Shown: positions 7,965-15,442, counted from the stretch's first letter. The stretch is DNA of 16,991 nucleotides from Deltaproteobacteria bacterium (GCA_021799555.1 JAJZAG010000041.1:1-16991), one strand, 5' to 3'. The notes: a model not told the origin generated them from the letters alone. Translations and numbers: made by a program.

Positions 7965-9091
7965 TCGACACCCTCGAGCTTTGCACCCTGTTCGCCGCGC
8001 ACCGCACAATCTTCGAAGGACTCGGATGGCGCAGCGCCGACCGCCCGGCGGATCATTGCGCTGACTTGGCCCGGAGCGATCCGGCGCATGCATTCGCGGC
8101 CAATCGGGCACTCGCGCAGGTAGCATGGATGGCACGGGATATCTCCCGCGATGGCAAACCTCGAGTAGCCCCATGGCGCGGAGCGTTCCGGCGCCGTCGA
8201 ACCCCACAGCGAGACGACCGGGCACTTAACCGCCGCCGCGATATGCATCGGTCCCGAGTCGGGTCCGAACGCCACGGAGCATTCGGGAAAGATCGCGATC
8301 AAATCGCGCAAGCGTGTGCGTCCCGCAAGATTAAGCGCACGCTTATCCTCGAGCAGCCGCACCACGGCATTCGCCAGATCCGTTTCCTCCGGACCGCCGA
8401 GCAGCACGGGAAACATCGGCGCGACCCCTTCAGCCGGCTGCGCCAACTCCGTGATCACCGCAGCGATTGACTCGGGAAAATATATCCGGCTTGGCCACGA
8501 TGAACCCAAAATTACGCCCAGAATTGGACGCGGGGCATCGGCCAGCAGTTCTCCGGCTCGCTCGCGTTCTTGGTCCGAAGCCTCAAGCCCAAACTCAATC
8601 GGCGCCGGCGGCAAGCCGAGCCGGTCGCAGAACGCCTGATATTGCAGGAGCTTGCGGCGCATGTTCGGCTGCGGCGCGATCTGCAGGGACGAAAACCAAT
8701 GGTTCTGCTCCTTGGTGTTCGCGGCGTTGAATCCAAGTCGATCGCGCGCACCCGAAGCGAATGACGTGATCCCGCTCTTCAGATGGCGCTGAAGGTCCAC
8801 GGTCAGATCGAACTGGCCAGCGCGCACCTCGCGCAAAAAAGTCACGAGCGACCACGGCGACCGCGCACGATCGAAGACTATCATCTGGTCGAGCCATGGG
8901 TGATGTTCGAGAATCGGAGCGGATTTAGGCTCGACCGACCATGCGATAAATGCATCCGGCCATCCGCGCCGCATCCTGCCAAGTAACGGCAACGCGCGGA
9001 CGACGTCGCCGATCGCGCCGTGCAGTACTATCAGGACTCGACGCGGCGGACGCGAGAGCGGTGATACAGCGATATTTTGAGGCTCATTCAT
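7961..9091 (-). CDS. GT9-family glycosyltransferase (LPS heptosyltransferase-like)
   Basis: Predicted 376-residue ADP-heptose:LPS heptosyltransferase-like enzyme (GT-B, family 9). It carries the N-terminal G-A-I-G-D-V-V (25-31), a central L-G-S-S-W-P-S-R (195-202), L-L-G-G-P-E-E (230-236) and the diagnostic F-G-P-D-S-G-P-M-H-I-A-A-A (275-287) followed by P-V-V-S-L-W-G-S-T. The C-terminal C-H-P-C-x4-C-P-x-G-R-E-C-M cluster (320-335) is common in this family. The start is taken as ATG 9091; the frame continues to 9193, but those extra residues are Arg/Pro-rich and unlike the family. No strong ribosome site precedes ATG 9091. It is the first clearly recognised gene of the minus-strand run and overlaps the next by 4 bp. 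WaaC versus WaaF type cannot be assigned. Confidence 0.88.
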   Translation of the reverse strand: MNEPQNIAVSPLSRPPRRVLIVLHGAIGDVVRALPLLGRMRRGWPDAFIAWSVEPKSAPILEHHPWLDQMIVFDRARSPWSLVTFLREVRAGQFDLTVDLQRHLKSGITSFASGARDRLGFNAANTKEQNHWFSSLQIAPQPNMRRKLLQYQAFCDRLGLPPAPIEFGLEASDQERERAGELLADAPRPILGVILGSSWPSRIYFPESIAAVITELAQPAEGVAPMFPVLLGGPEETDLANAVVRLLEDKRALNLAGRTRLRDLIAIFPECSVAFGPDSGPMHIAAAVKCPVVSLWGSTAPERSAPWGYSRFAIAGDIPCHPCYLRECPIGRECMRRIAPGQVSAMIRRAVGAAPSESFEDCAVRGEQGAKLEGVE

Positions 9092-9292
9092 CGTCGAGGA
9101 GCGCTGACGCACCCCTCGCGCACGATGATAACGACGCCGCCGATGCGGGCAAAGCGGGGGGCCGGGCGGCATAAAGACATCGGCGCCGGCCAAAGTTGGG
9201 GCCAGTCAGCGATATGAGGCTTAGTCCGAGCCTCCGGCAATCGTGGCGACGCGCTTGCGGACGTACAGCAGCGGCGTGTAAAACGCGCGGTA
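9092..9292. other. Divergent region between heptosyltransferase-like and M28 peptidase genes; ambiguous coding signal
   Basis: This 201 bp stretch is as GC-rich as coding sequence and contains no convincing sigma-70 promoter for either divergent gene. On the minus strand a frame from ATG 9396 stays open to TGA 9088-9090, which overlaps the ATG of the heptosyltransferase-like gene as ATGA. Two of the three minus frames have stretches with strong G/C in third positions. No family was recognised. It could hold a small or frameshifted gene, or simply be a promoter region with chance ORFs (see findings). Confidence 0.3.
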
Positions 9293-11719
9293 ATGCCGGA
9301 ACTATCCGAGAGCACCGGGTCGTCAAAAACTTCCACCCGCAATCCCGCATATTCGAGCGGTCCTATCGTTTTGGTGTTGGCGATCGTCGTTACCATATCC
9401 GCACTCCGGAAGACCGATCCGCCGCCAGTCCTTGGCGCGGGCGCCCCCGCGGCGGAATTTTCCGCAGCGCGCGCGATGTCCGCGTTGCGGCAGATCGCGC
9501 AGCGGCCGCATCCGCTTGCCTCCGCCGATGAGGCGCAGGTTCGCGGCTACGTGGTAAGGCGCCTCAGCGAGCTTGGCGCAAAACCGGAAATCGAAGCCGC
9601 GACCGTCGCGAGCACCGATCGATCCGGGCTGCGGACTTTCGCAACCGTCAACGATATCATCGCGCGGATTCCCGGAACCGCCGGCACCGGCGCCGTGATG
9701 CTATCGGCGCATTACGATTCGGTCCCAAGCGGACCCGGCGCCGGCGACGATTCCGCAGCAGTCGCGGCGCTGATCGAGACCGTTCGCGCGCTCAAGAGCG
9801 GCTCGCCGTTGCGAAATGACGTGATTGTGCTCTTCAGTGACGGCGAAGAACTCGGGATGCTCGGGGCGAAGGCGTTCGTTGAGAATTATCCCGCGCTGCG
9901 CTCTGTGAAGGTCGCGCTGAATTTTGAGATGCGCGGCGACTACGGACCGGTCGTGATGTTTCAGACCAGCACCGATAACGCGTGGCTGATACGCGCGCTG
10001 GCGGCAACACCGTTTCCGCGCGCGAGCTCGCTCGCGCCGGCGCTTTACAAACGACTACCAAACGACACCGATCTGACGCTGTTCATGCGCGCGGGAATCG
10101 CCGGGATGAACTTTTCGGCGAACGGCGGGCTGCCGCGCTATCACACAAGGCTGGACGATATCGCGCACCTCGATCCACGCTCGATGCAGCATCAGGGCAG
10201 CTATGCTCTTGCGCTGGCGCGGAGATTCGGAGAGGCCGATTTGAGCAAGCCGCATACCGGCGACGATATTTATTTCTCCGCCTTCGGCAACTTTTTTCAT
10301 TACCGCGCAGGGCTGGCGATGCCGTGTGCAATCCTCGCAGCGCTGCTCGTGCTGGCGGCGCTGCTCGCGGTCGTCCAGCGCGGAATTTCGAGCGCGAGCG
10401 GTATTTTTGCCGGCCTTGGAATTTACGCGGCTGCGATCGTGATAGCGATTGCCGAGAGCCGCGCCGTCTTGACAATTTTCGAGCATTTCGCCGCGCGTGA
10501 GATGCTGCCGTGCGGCACCACTTACGGCGGTGCGTTTTTTCTCGCAGCCTCGGTTGCCGTAATCGTTGCGTCCCTGTGCGCAGGCTATTCATTGCTGGCG
10601 CGGAGTCTGGGACGCGCGAATCTTGGCGGCGGCGCGCTGGCGATTTGGGCGCTGCTAACGCTTGTGTGCGCCGACGCGCTGCCGGCCGGCAGCTATCTGC
10701 TAACGTGGCCGCTGATTTTTGCCGCACTGGCGTTTAATCTCAGATGGAGCGCGCGAGGAGCGCGCGATCCGATTGCTCCGACATCGGCGACTCTGATCGC
10801 CGTCATTCCGTGCACCGTAATATTGTCGCCGCTCTTTCTGGTCGCCGCCGACGCGACGGCAATGATGTTCGCGTTCAGCGCGGTCCTGAGCGTGCTGATG
10901 TTCGGAGTCTTCGCGCCATACACCGATTTGCTGACCAGCGATCACGAGCGGATGCTGGCCGGAGCACTTTTCATCGCCACGCTTGCGATGTTCGTGATCG
11001 GACTCCGGCAGGGGCAATTCAGCGCCACGCAGCCACGACCCGACAGCATTTTCTACATGCTCGATGCGAGCAACGGCAGCGCCATTTGGGCAAGCGTGGA
11101 CCGCGCACCCGACCGGTGGACCGCTCAGTTTTTCCAACACCACGTGCGCTCGGGAGCACTCGCTATACTGACCGGGGAAACGGCGAGCAGCAATAAAATT
11201 GTCGGGGACATCCCTCGTATCTTTCCGCATCGCAGCGGGCGCTTCTGCACGCTGAATGAAGGCGCGACGATCGAAGGCGACGCCCCTGCTGCGGAACTGG
11301 CCGCGCCCGAACTCGACGTCATCGACGACTCCAGTTCGGCTGGGGTGCGAACGGTGACGATGCACGTCGTGTCAGCGCGGCACGCGCCGATCGTGTGGTT
11401 CACCGTTGCGCGCGGAGTAACGATCCTAGATTCGTCAATCGATGGTAAGTCGCCGGGCGGCGGGCCAAGCGATGGTTATTCGGGGTGGTTTTGGGGCGCA
11501 CCTGACGGTGGCTTCGATTTGACGATTAAGCTGGTGAAAGCGGGACCGATAATGGTCAACGTGCTCGATCAGAGTGATTGGCTGCCCAGCTTTCCGGAAA
11601 TGTCAATCACACCGCGTCCGTCGGACGTTATGCCCACGCCGTTTTTATTCTTTGATTCGTCAACCCTGGTGCGCAAGACGTTCGTTATTGGCGGCCAGAC
11701 AGGGACGCCCAACGCTTAA
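9293..11719 (+). CDS. Membrane-anchored M28-family zinc peptidase with C-terminal multi-pass domain
   Basis: Predicted 808-residue M28 metallopeptidase (aminopeptidase-like; related to the Fxna/ERMP1 and membrane M28 groups). One N-terminal membrane segment (about 24-38) precedes the peptidase domain. Candidate zinc ligands and catalytic residues: H-Y-D (140-142), G-D-D (151-153), the catalytic/ligand pair E185-E186 in S-D-G-E-E-L-G, E212 in N-F-E-M-R-G, and H284 in R-Y-H-T-R. All five positions are present, so it looks active. About seven or eight hydrophobic segments follow between 341 and 573, then a soluble tail of about 230 residues. The catalytic domain is expected in the periplasm. ATG 9293 has no strong ribosome site and the first about 20 residues are unremarkable, so the exact start is uncertain. 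The substrate is unknown. Confidence 0.85.
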   Translation: MPELSESTGSSKTSTRNPAYSSGPIVLVLAIVVTISALRKTDPPPVLGAGAPAAEFSAARAMSALRQIAQRPHPLASADEAQVRGYVVRRLSELGAKPEIEAATVASTDRSGLRTFATVNDIIARIPGTAGTGAVMLSAHYDSVPSGPGAGDDSAAVAALIETVRALKSGSPLRNDVIVLFSDGEELGMLGAKAFVENYPALRSVKVALNFEMRGDYGPVVMFQTSTDNAWLIRALAATPFPRASSLAPALYKRLPNDTDLTLFMRAGIAGMNFSANGGLPRYHTRLDDIAHLDPRSMQHQGSYALALARRFGEADLSKPHTGDDIYFSAFGNFFHYRAGLAMPCAILAALLVLAALLAVVQRGISSASGIFAGLGIYAAAIVIAIAESRAVLTIFEHFAAREMLPCGTTYGGAFFLAASVAVIVASLCAGYSLLARSLGRANLGGGALAIWALLTLVCADALPAGSYLLTWPLIFAALAFNLRWSARGARDPIAPTSATLIAVIPCTVILSPLFLVAADATAMMFAFSAVLSVLMFGVFAPYTDLLTSDHERMLAGALFIATLAMFVIGLRQGQFSATQPRPDSIFYMLDASNGSAIWASVDRAPDRWTAQFFQHHVRSGALAILTGETASSNKIVGDIPRIFPHRSGRFCTLNEGATIEGDAPAAELAAPELDVIDDSSSAGVRTVTMHVVSARHAPIVWFTVARGVTILDSSIDGKSPGGGPSDGYSGWFWGAPDGGFDLTIKLVKAGPIMVNVLDQSDWLPSFPEMSITPRPSDVMPTPFLFFDSSTLVRKTFVIGGQTGTPNA

Positions 11720-11774
11720 ACCAAGACTCTACAGATGGCCCGGCGCACCCCAAGCTCGCGATGGACGCCGGCGG
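11720..11774. terminator. Convergent gap with weak inverted repeat
   Basis: This 55 bp gap separates two converging genes. CCGGCG (11740-11745) can pair with CGCCGG (11766-11771) over a 20 nt loop. There is no T-tract, so a terminator role is only a guess. Confidence 0.2.
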
Positions 11775-12770
11775 TCAGCTGCCCTGCTGCTCGACGAAGG
11801 CAAGGCACTCGCTCTCACTCTTAAACGACGGGCTGCTGAATTCTTGCCATCCGCCGTTCTTGCAATCCTTTTTCAACTGCGGTTGAAGTGTTTGCAAGTC
11901 TGTGTCGTCAAGTGCGAGTTGATTGATTTCCTGGTTAGCGAACCATCCGTAGGCGTTGCCTCCAACGGCCGAAATCGGCAGAGGCTGACCTTCGGTGCAT
12001 AGTCCGAGCGATTGCGGCATGTCGCAGACCGGATGGAGCGTCCAGCTTGCGACGACAGCGCTGGTCTGCTTGTTCGTAATGGTCATATCGATTTCAAGGT
12101 CACCGCTCGAGTCGGGCTTGAAAACGTGCTTGAAGGTGTACCATCCCGAGCTGGTCACGCACTGGGGATTATGGGTCGGGTCTTCAGGAGACGCGCCTTC
12201 CCGAAAAACGTTGGTCGAAGCGGCGATAACAAAATGGGAATTTCCGGTCACCGTTCCTGAGGCCACACACGGGTCGTTTGGAACCGCGGTACCAACATTG
12301 AAAACGTAGTCTTGGAGAAACTGGCCCGTCGAGTCGTTGAGCGCCGAGTCCCAATCGAACCGGTAATCCTTATGCGCGGACGCGAACGCGGTGTCCAGAT
12401 AAATATCGGCCGACGTCGATACTCCACCCGTCGGGAAACGCCCCGCCGAAAAACTTAGTCCCCAATCGGTATATGGCCCGATGCAGTCCTTCGCTCCGGG
12501 CGTGCATTGCGGATCGCCCGCATTGCCGAAATTCGCGTTCGGATTGACGTACAGGCGGGCATGATAGGATCCGTCAGCCGAATCGATTCCGTCAGCATAG
12601 CCGCCCGAAGTTGAAAAACCCGACGGGACGCGCGCGATACTGCCATTGCCTTGGTTGTACCAGCCCGAGGTATCCGTTTCGAAGCCCTGAAAAAAAGTCT
12701 GCGCACGCGCGATCACCGGTGACATCAACGTCACTAGCAGCGCAAGCGCAAATGTGGCGAATGATCTCAT
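11775..12770 (-). CDS. Secreted protein of unknown function with C-terminal CKNGGW module
   Basis: Predicted 331-residue exported protein. ATG 12770 begins a clear Sec signal peptide (M-R-S-F-A-T-F-A-L-A then a hydrophobic core) with a cleavage site after A-R-A at residue 23. The frame opens 27 bases earlier at a TTG, which would bury the signal. The mature part starts F-F-Q-G-F-E-T-D-T-S-G-W, is rich in Gly, Ser, Thr and Asp, and looks like an extracellular beta-sandwich; it has eight Cys (89, 96, 168, 204, 249, 258, 303, 322). The end, D-C-K-N-G-G-W-Q-E-F (302-311) then F-K-S-E-S-E-C-L-A-F-V (316-326), resembles a small C-terminal module that I recall from many unrelated secreted bacterial proteins. 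No catalytic motif is evident. It stands alone, 147 bp downstream of nuoD on the same strand. Confidence 0.75.
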   Translation of the reverse strand: MRSFATFALALLVTLMSPVIARAQTFFQGFETDTSGWYNQGNGSIARVPSGFSTSGGYADGIDSADGSYHARLYVNPNANFGNAGDPQCTPGAKDCIGPYTDWGLSFSAGRFPTGGVSTSADIYLDTAFASAHKDYRFDWDSALNDSTGQFLQDYVFNVGTAVPNDPCVASGTVTGNSHFVIAASTNVFREGASPEDPTHNPQCVTSSGWYTFKHVFKPDSSGDLEIDMTITNKQTSAVVASWTLHPVCDMPQSLGLCTEGQPLPISAVGGNAYGWFANQEINQLALDDTDLQTLQPQLKKDCKNGGWQEFSSPSFKSESECLAFVEQQGS

Positions 12771-12917
12771 CTCCCACCACCGAGAACAGATTCCCAACGT
12801 CCCCCGTCAGCGCCACTGCCAATGAATTGGGCGCGTAGCAGCCCCCCGTCCATAATAATGGTTACCAAAACCAGCGCAGGCTACGCAATCCGGAAGATTA
12901 ACGGACCTCCAAGCGCT
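12771..12917 (-). other. Intergenic region between nuoD and the secreted-protein gene
   Basis: This 147 bp region probably carries the end of the nuo transcript and the start signals of the secreted-protein gene. GCGTAGC (12833-12839) and GCTACGC (12880-12886) form a 7 bp inverted repeat with a 40 nt loop. Between the arms lies an AT-rich patch (about 12850-12870, minus-strand reading ACCATTATTATGG) that could include a -10 element. No T-tract terminator was found. Confidence 0.3.
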
Positions 12918-14132
12918 CTAACGATCGCATTCGCCTCCGATCATGTTAATCATCCCGAAGGTCGTGATGATATCAGGAATCATGTGGCCGATGAGCATTT
13001 TATTCAGCGCACCCATCCCGAAAAAACACGGTGGACGCACCCGCACGCGATAGGGCCGACCGCTGCCGTCACTGACTACGTAAAAACCCAACTCGCCGTT
13101 GGCACCCTCGACCGCAAAATAAGTCTCACCCGGAGGAACCTTGATTCCTTCCATCACCAGCTTGAAATGATTCATCAAGCCTTCGATCGAGTTGTACACC
13201 CGCTCCTTGGGAGGCATCACGACTTTCGGGTCGTCGATTGACACAGGACCGCCTGGTATCGAAGCCATTGCCTGTTCGATAATTTTTCGCGATTGCGCGA
13301 TCTCCTGGAAGCGGACGTTGAAGCGGTCATAGTTATCGCCGCGCTCGCCAAGCGGAATCTCGAAATCGAAGCGGTCATAAACCAGATACGGATGAGCCTT
13401 TCGCACGTCGTAGGACACGCCTGATGCGCGCAGAAGCGGACCTGTCAGGCCATATGAGATTGCATCTTCACGAGGAATGATGCCGAGACCGCTCATTCGA
13501 TCGATAAAAACCCGGTTGCGCGTGAGCAGCTTATCGCAGTCGGCCAAAACCGAGTCTAAGCACTTGAACGACGCGCGCAGGCGTTCGGCGAAATCGTCCG
13601 GCAAATCATGCGCCAGCCCACCCACCCGACACCACGTGATCGTCAGCCGCGCTCCTGTCACCGACTCGATCAAATCATACAGGAACTCGCGAGCCTCGAG
13701 CATGTAGAACATCACGGTCTGGGCGCCGACTTCGCCAGCCGCCATCCCGAGACAGGTCAGATGGTCGGCAATTCGCGAAACCTCGCTCATAATTGCGCGC
13801 ACGTATTTGCATCGCTCGGTAATCTCAAGGTCGAGCAATTTTTCGACCGCCAGCGCGAACCCGACGTTGTTGATGCAGGGTGACGCGTAATTGAGCCGAT
13901 CGGTGTAAGGAAACGCCTGGGTCCAGGTCCCCTGCTCGCACATCTTTTCGAAGCCGCGATGCAGGTAGCCGACTTCGACGTCGCAATCGACAATTCGCTC
14001 GCCGTCCAGCTTGAGATTGAATTTGATAGTGCCGTGCGAAGCGGGATGCGACGGCCCCATCTGGATCTCCATAATCTCGTCGGCGGGATCCGAAGCTTCG
14101 ATTTTTTCTTTCCAACGGGCGGGTAAAGGCAT
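12918..14132 (-). CDS. nuoD: NADH-quinone oxidoreductase subunit D (complex I 49 kDa subunit)
   Basis: Predicted 404-residue NuoD, full length. With NuoC and NuoB it forms the connecting module of complex I, lining the quinone-binding cavity at the cytoplasmic side of the inner membrane. Signatures: M-G-P-S-H-P-A-S-H-G-T (about 27-37), E-V-G-Y-L-H-R-G-F-E-K (53-63), P-Y-T-D-R-L-N-Y (75-82), then G-E-V-G-A-Q-T and the C-terminal I-G-G-E-C-D-R. As in all NuoD, the NiFe cysteines of the ancestral hydrogenase are absent. It follows nuoC by 46 bp. No further complex I gene lies downstream, which is unusual. Confidence 0.95.
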   Translation of the reverse strand: MPLPARWKEKIEASDPADEIMEIQMGPSHPASHGTIKFNLKLDGERIVDCDVEVGYLHRGFEKMCEQGTWTQAFPYTDRLNYASPCINNVGFALAVEKLLDLEITERCKYVRAIMSEVSRIADHLTCLGMAAGEVGAQTVMFYMLEAREFLYDLIESVTGARLTITWCRVGGLAHDLPDDFAERLRASFKCLDSVLADCDKLLTRNRVFIDRMSGLGIIPREDAISYGLTGPLLRASGVSYDVRKAHPYLVYDRFDFEIPLGERGDNYDRFNVRFQEIAQSRKIIEQAMASIPGGPVSIDDPKVVMPPKERVYNSIEGLMNHFKLVMEGIKVPPGETYFAVEGANGELGFYVVSDGSGRPYRVRVRPPCFFGMGALNKMLIGHMIPDIITTFGMINMIGGECDR

Positions 14133-14178
14133 CTTGGTTTTGCGCTCAAACGCTCCAGCAGGACGAATTCACGCGGTC

Positions 14179-14679
14179 CTACCGGGACATCGGAATTGGG
14201 TTAACGATCGGGTCGGTCTCCGGGACGATGGGCTGGCGTCTCTGGTACGGATAATCCTTGCGCAACGGATGACCCTCGAAGGTGTCGTAAAGCAGAATCC
14301 GGCGCAAATCAGGATGTCCGCGGAACTCGATTCCGAACATGTCGAAGCACTCCCGTTCGAGCCAGTCGGCCGCTTTCCAGATCGGAAAAACGCTCTCAAC
14401 CCAAGCGTCGTCGCCGGGAATTTGCACTTTGACCCGAAGCCGATGGTTTCGGCTGAGAGAATTGAGGTTGTAAACAATGTCGAAACGGGGCGAACGTTCG
14501 GGCCAATCCACTGCAGTGAGATCCGACAGTGCGTTGAACTCAAAGCCGGGCTCGCATGCCAAAGCGCGAAGCACCTCGAACGCGCTTTCGCGCACGACGA
14601 TGATATAGTCCTGGCCGTGCGTAGTGCCTGTTTCGGACAGAACTGCGCCAAAGCGTTCCTGTAGTTTTTCAATCAGCAT
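14179..14679 (-). CDS. nuoC: NADH-quinone oxidoreductase subunit C (complex I 30 kDa subunit)
   Basis: Predicted 166-residue NuoC, the usual stand-alone size, a peripheral subunit of complex I next to NuoD. The diagnostic E-R-E-C-F-D-M-F-G-I-E-F-R-G-H-P-D-L block is followed by R-R-I-L-L-Y and G-H-P-L-R-K-D-Y-P. The frame is open up to 14754, but ATG 14679 (M-L-I-E-K-L-Q-E-R-F) matches the family N-terminus; GGGA lies about 9 nt upstream. The start is only 65 bp from the nuoA stop, leaving no room for nuoB, which normally sits here. Confidence 0.93.
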   Translation of the reverse strand: MLIEKLQERFGAVLSETGTTHGQDYIIVVRESAFEVLRALACEPGFEFNALSDLTAVDWPERSPRFDIVYNLNSLSRNHRLRVKVQIPGDDAWVESVFPIWKAADWLERECFDMFGIEFRGHPDLRRILLYDTFEGHPLRKDYPYQRRQPIVPETDPIVNPIPMSR

Positions 14680-14744
14680 GCTTTCAATCCCGTGCACCGG
14701 TGGCGTATCGCGGGCCTCCTGCCGGTACGCCCTAGGCGTTGAGC

Positions 14745-15098
14745 TTAATCCCAATCGAGCGCGCCACGCTCCCAGGCGTAGATCAGCCCGACGGCCAGAA
14801 TCGCGATAAAGACGACCGCCTCAACGAATCCAAACATCCCAAGTTTGCGGATTTCGACCGCCCATGGATAGAGGAAAACTAGGTCGACGTCGAAGATGAG
14901 GAACAAAAGCGCGGTCAGGTAAAATCGGACCGAGAAGCGTCCCCACGCTCCCCCGCTTGAGGGATTGCCGCATTCGAAAGCCTCGCTCTTGATCGCGCTT
15001 GGGCGCTTCGGCCCAAGGATTGAATTGATCGACACCATCACCCCCACCACGACGGCGGCGAACACAAAAGTCACAAGGACCGGAAACCAAGTCGTCAT
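14745..15098 (-). CDS. nuoA: NADH-quinone oxidoreductase subunit A
   Basis: Predicted 117-residue NuoA, an inner-membrane subunit of complex I with three transmembrane helices (about 4-25, 58-80, 88-109). The conserved loop F-E-C-G (41-44) and the R-F-S-V-R-F-Y-L-T-A-L-L-F-L-I-F-D-V-D (54-72) block with its buried acidic residues are intact. ATG 15098 is chosen over an upstream TTG at 15131 because it gives the standard N-terminus; a loose AAAGG lies upstream. It heads the minus-strand nuoA-C-D group and is divergent from the DUF1329 gene. Confidence 0.94.
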   Translation of the reverse strand: MTTWFPVLVTFVFAAVVVGVMVSINSILGPKRPSAIKSEAFECGNPSSGGAWGRFSVRFYLTALLFLIFDVDLVFLYPWAVEIRKLGMFGFVEAVVFIAILAVGLIYAWERGALDWD

Positions 15099-15254
15099 CT
15101 CTATTTGGCCTTTCTGGCGCCGAGCGTTCAAGCCGGGTCATAAGTATCAATACCCGATGCCTGCGCACCTTTCCAACCCCGACCGCGAACGCTCGATCCC
15201 GCTAGCAAACTTCGCCGCATCCACGTCGCGCATCTTGTAGGGTTGCTGGGTCGA

Positions 15255-15266
15255 ACTAACATTAGT
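15255..15266. promoter_or_regulatory. Candidate operator ACTAACATTAGT, nuoA side
   Basis: The arms ACTAA and TTAGT flank a 2 bp centre, a layout typical of a dimeric regulator site. Eleven of its bases (CTAACATTAGT) recur exactly at 16935-16945, beyond the DUF1329 gene, and the core ACTAATG recurs at the DUF1329 promoter (15434-15440). The regulator is unknown. Confidence 0.35.
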
Positions 15267-15328
15267 AAGCCTTTTCGTAAGTAGAATCTTTCCTTCATAG
15301 CAAAAATGCGATCTATTTGGACTCGAAC

Positions 15329-15397
15329 AGCCACGGTCCGAATTGAATTCCCAGTTCTGCGAGCAATTTAAAGGAGATCATTCGGACAATCGTGGCT
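15329..15397. repeat. Long imperfect inverted repeat upstream of the DUF1329 promoter
   Basis: AGCCACG (15329-15335) pairs with CGTGGCT (15391-15397), and GTCCGAAT (15336-15343) pairs with ATTCGGAC (15380-15387), with a 3 nt bulge (AAT 15388-15390) and a 36 nt loop. Fifteen paired bases in an otherwise non-coding region suggest a regulatory or structural element, not chance. Confidence 0.5.
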
Positions 15398-15407
15398 TAT
15401 CGATAAG
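15396..15407. promoter_or_regulatory. 12 bp perfect palindrome next to the -35 box
   Basis: CTTATCGATAAG is a perfect palindrome ending 5 bp before the proposed -35 box, a common position for an activator or repressor site. It overlaps the end of the long inverted repeat by 2 bp. Confidence 0.4.
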
Positions 15408-15412
15408 TAATC

Positions 15413-15442
15413 TTGACTTTTGTGGCTTCCTTTACTAATGAT
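15413..15442 (+). promoter_or_regulatory. Putative sigma-70 promoter of the DUF1329 gene
   Basis: TTGACT (15413-15418, 5/6 match to the -35 box) is followed after 18 bp by AATGAT (15437-15442, 4/6 match to the -10 box). ACTAAT (15434-15439) with a 15 bp spacer is an alternative. Transcription would start near 15449, giving a leader of about 50 nt. Confidence 0.5.

Noticed and set aside
7965..8225. N-terminal extension of the second LPS kinase up to 8225
   Set aside because: It lies entirely within the GT9 gene in another frame; ATG 7964 has the ATGA overlap and gives the family length.
9092..9193. N-terminal extension of the GT9 gene up to 9193
   Set aside because: The extra 34 residues are Arg/Pro-rich and unlike GT9 N-termini; ATG 9091 gives the usual start shortly before the first beta strand.
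15128..15334. Small minus-strand ORF upstream of nuoA
   Set aside because: No ribosome site, no recognisable motif, and it spans the AT-rich regulatory half and its repeats; probably chance.
15290..15345. tRNA-like T-loop (minus strand GTTCGAGTCC)
   Set aside because: No flanking 5 bp T-stem, no anticodon arm and no acceptor stem could be formed around it.
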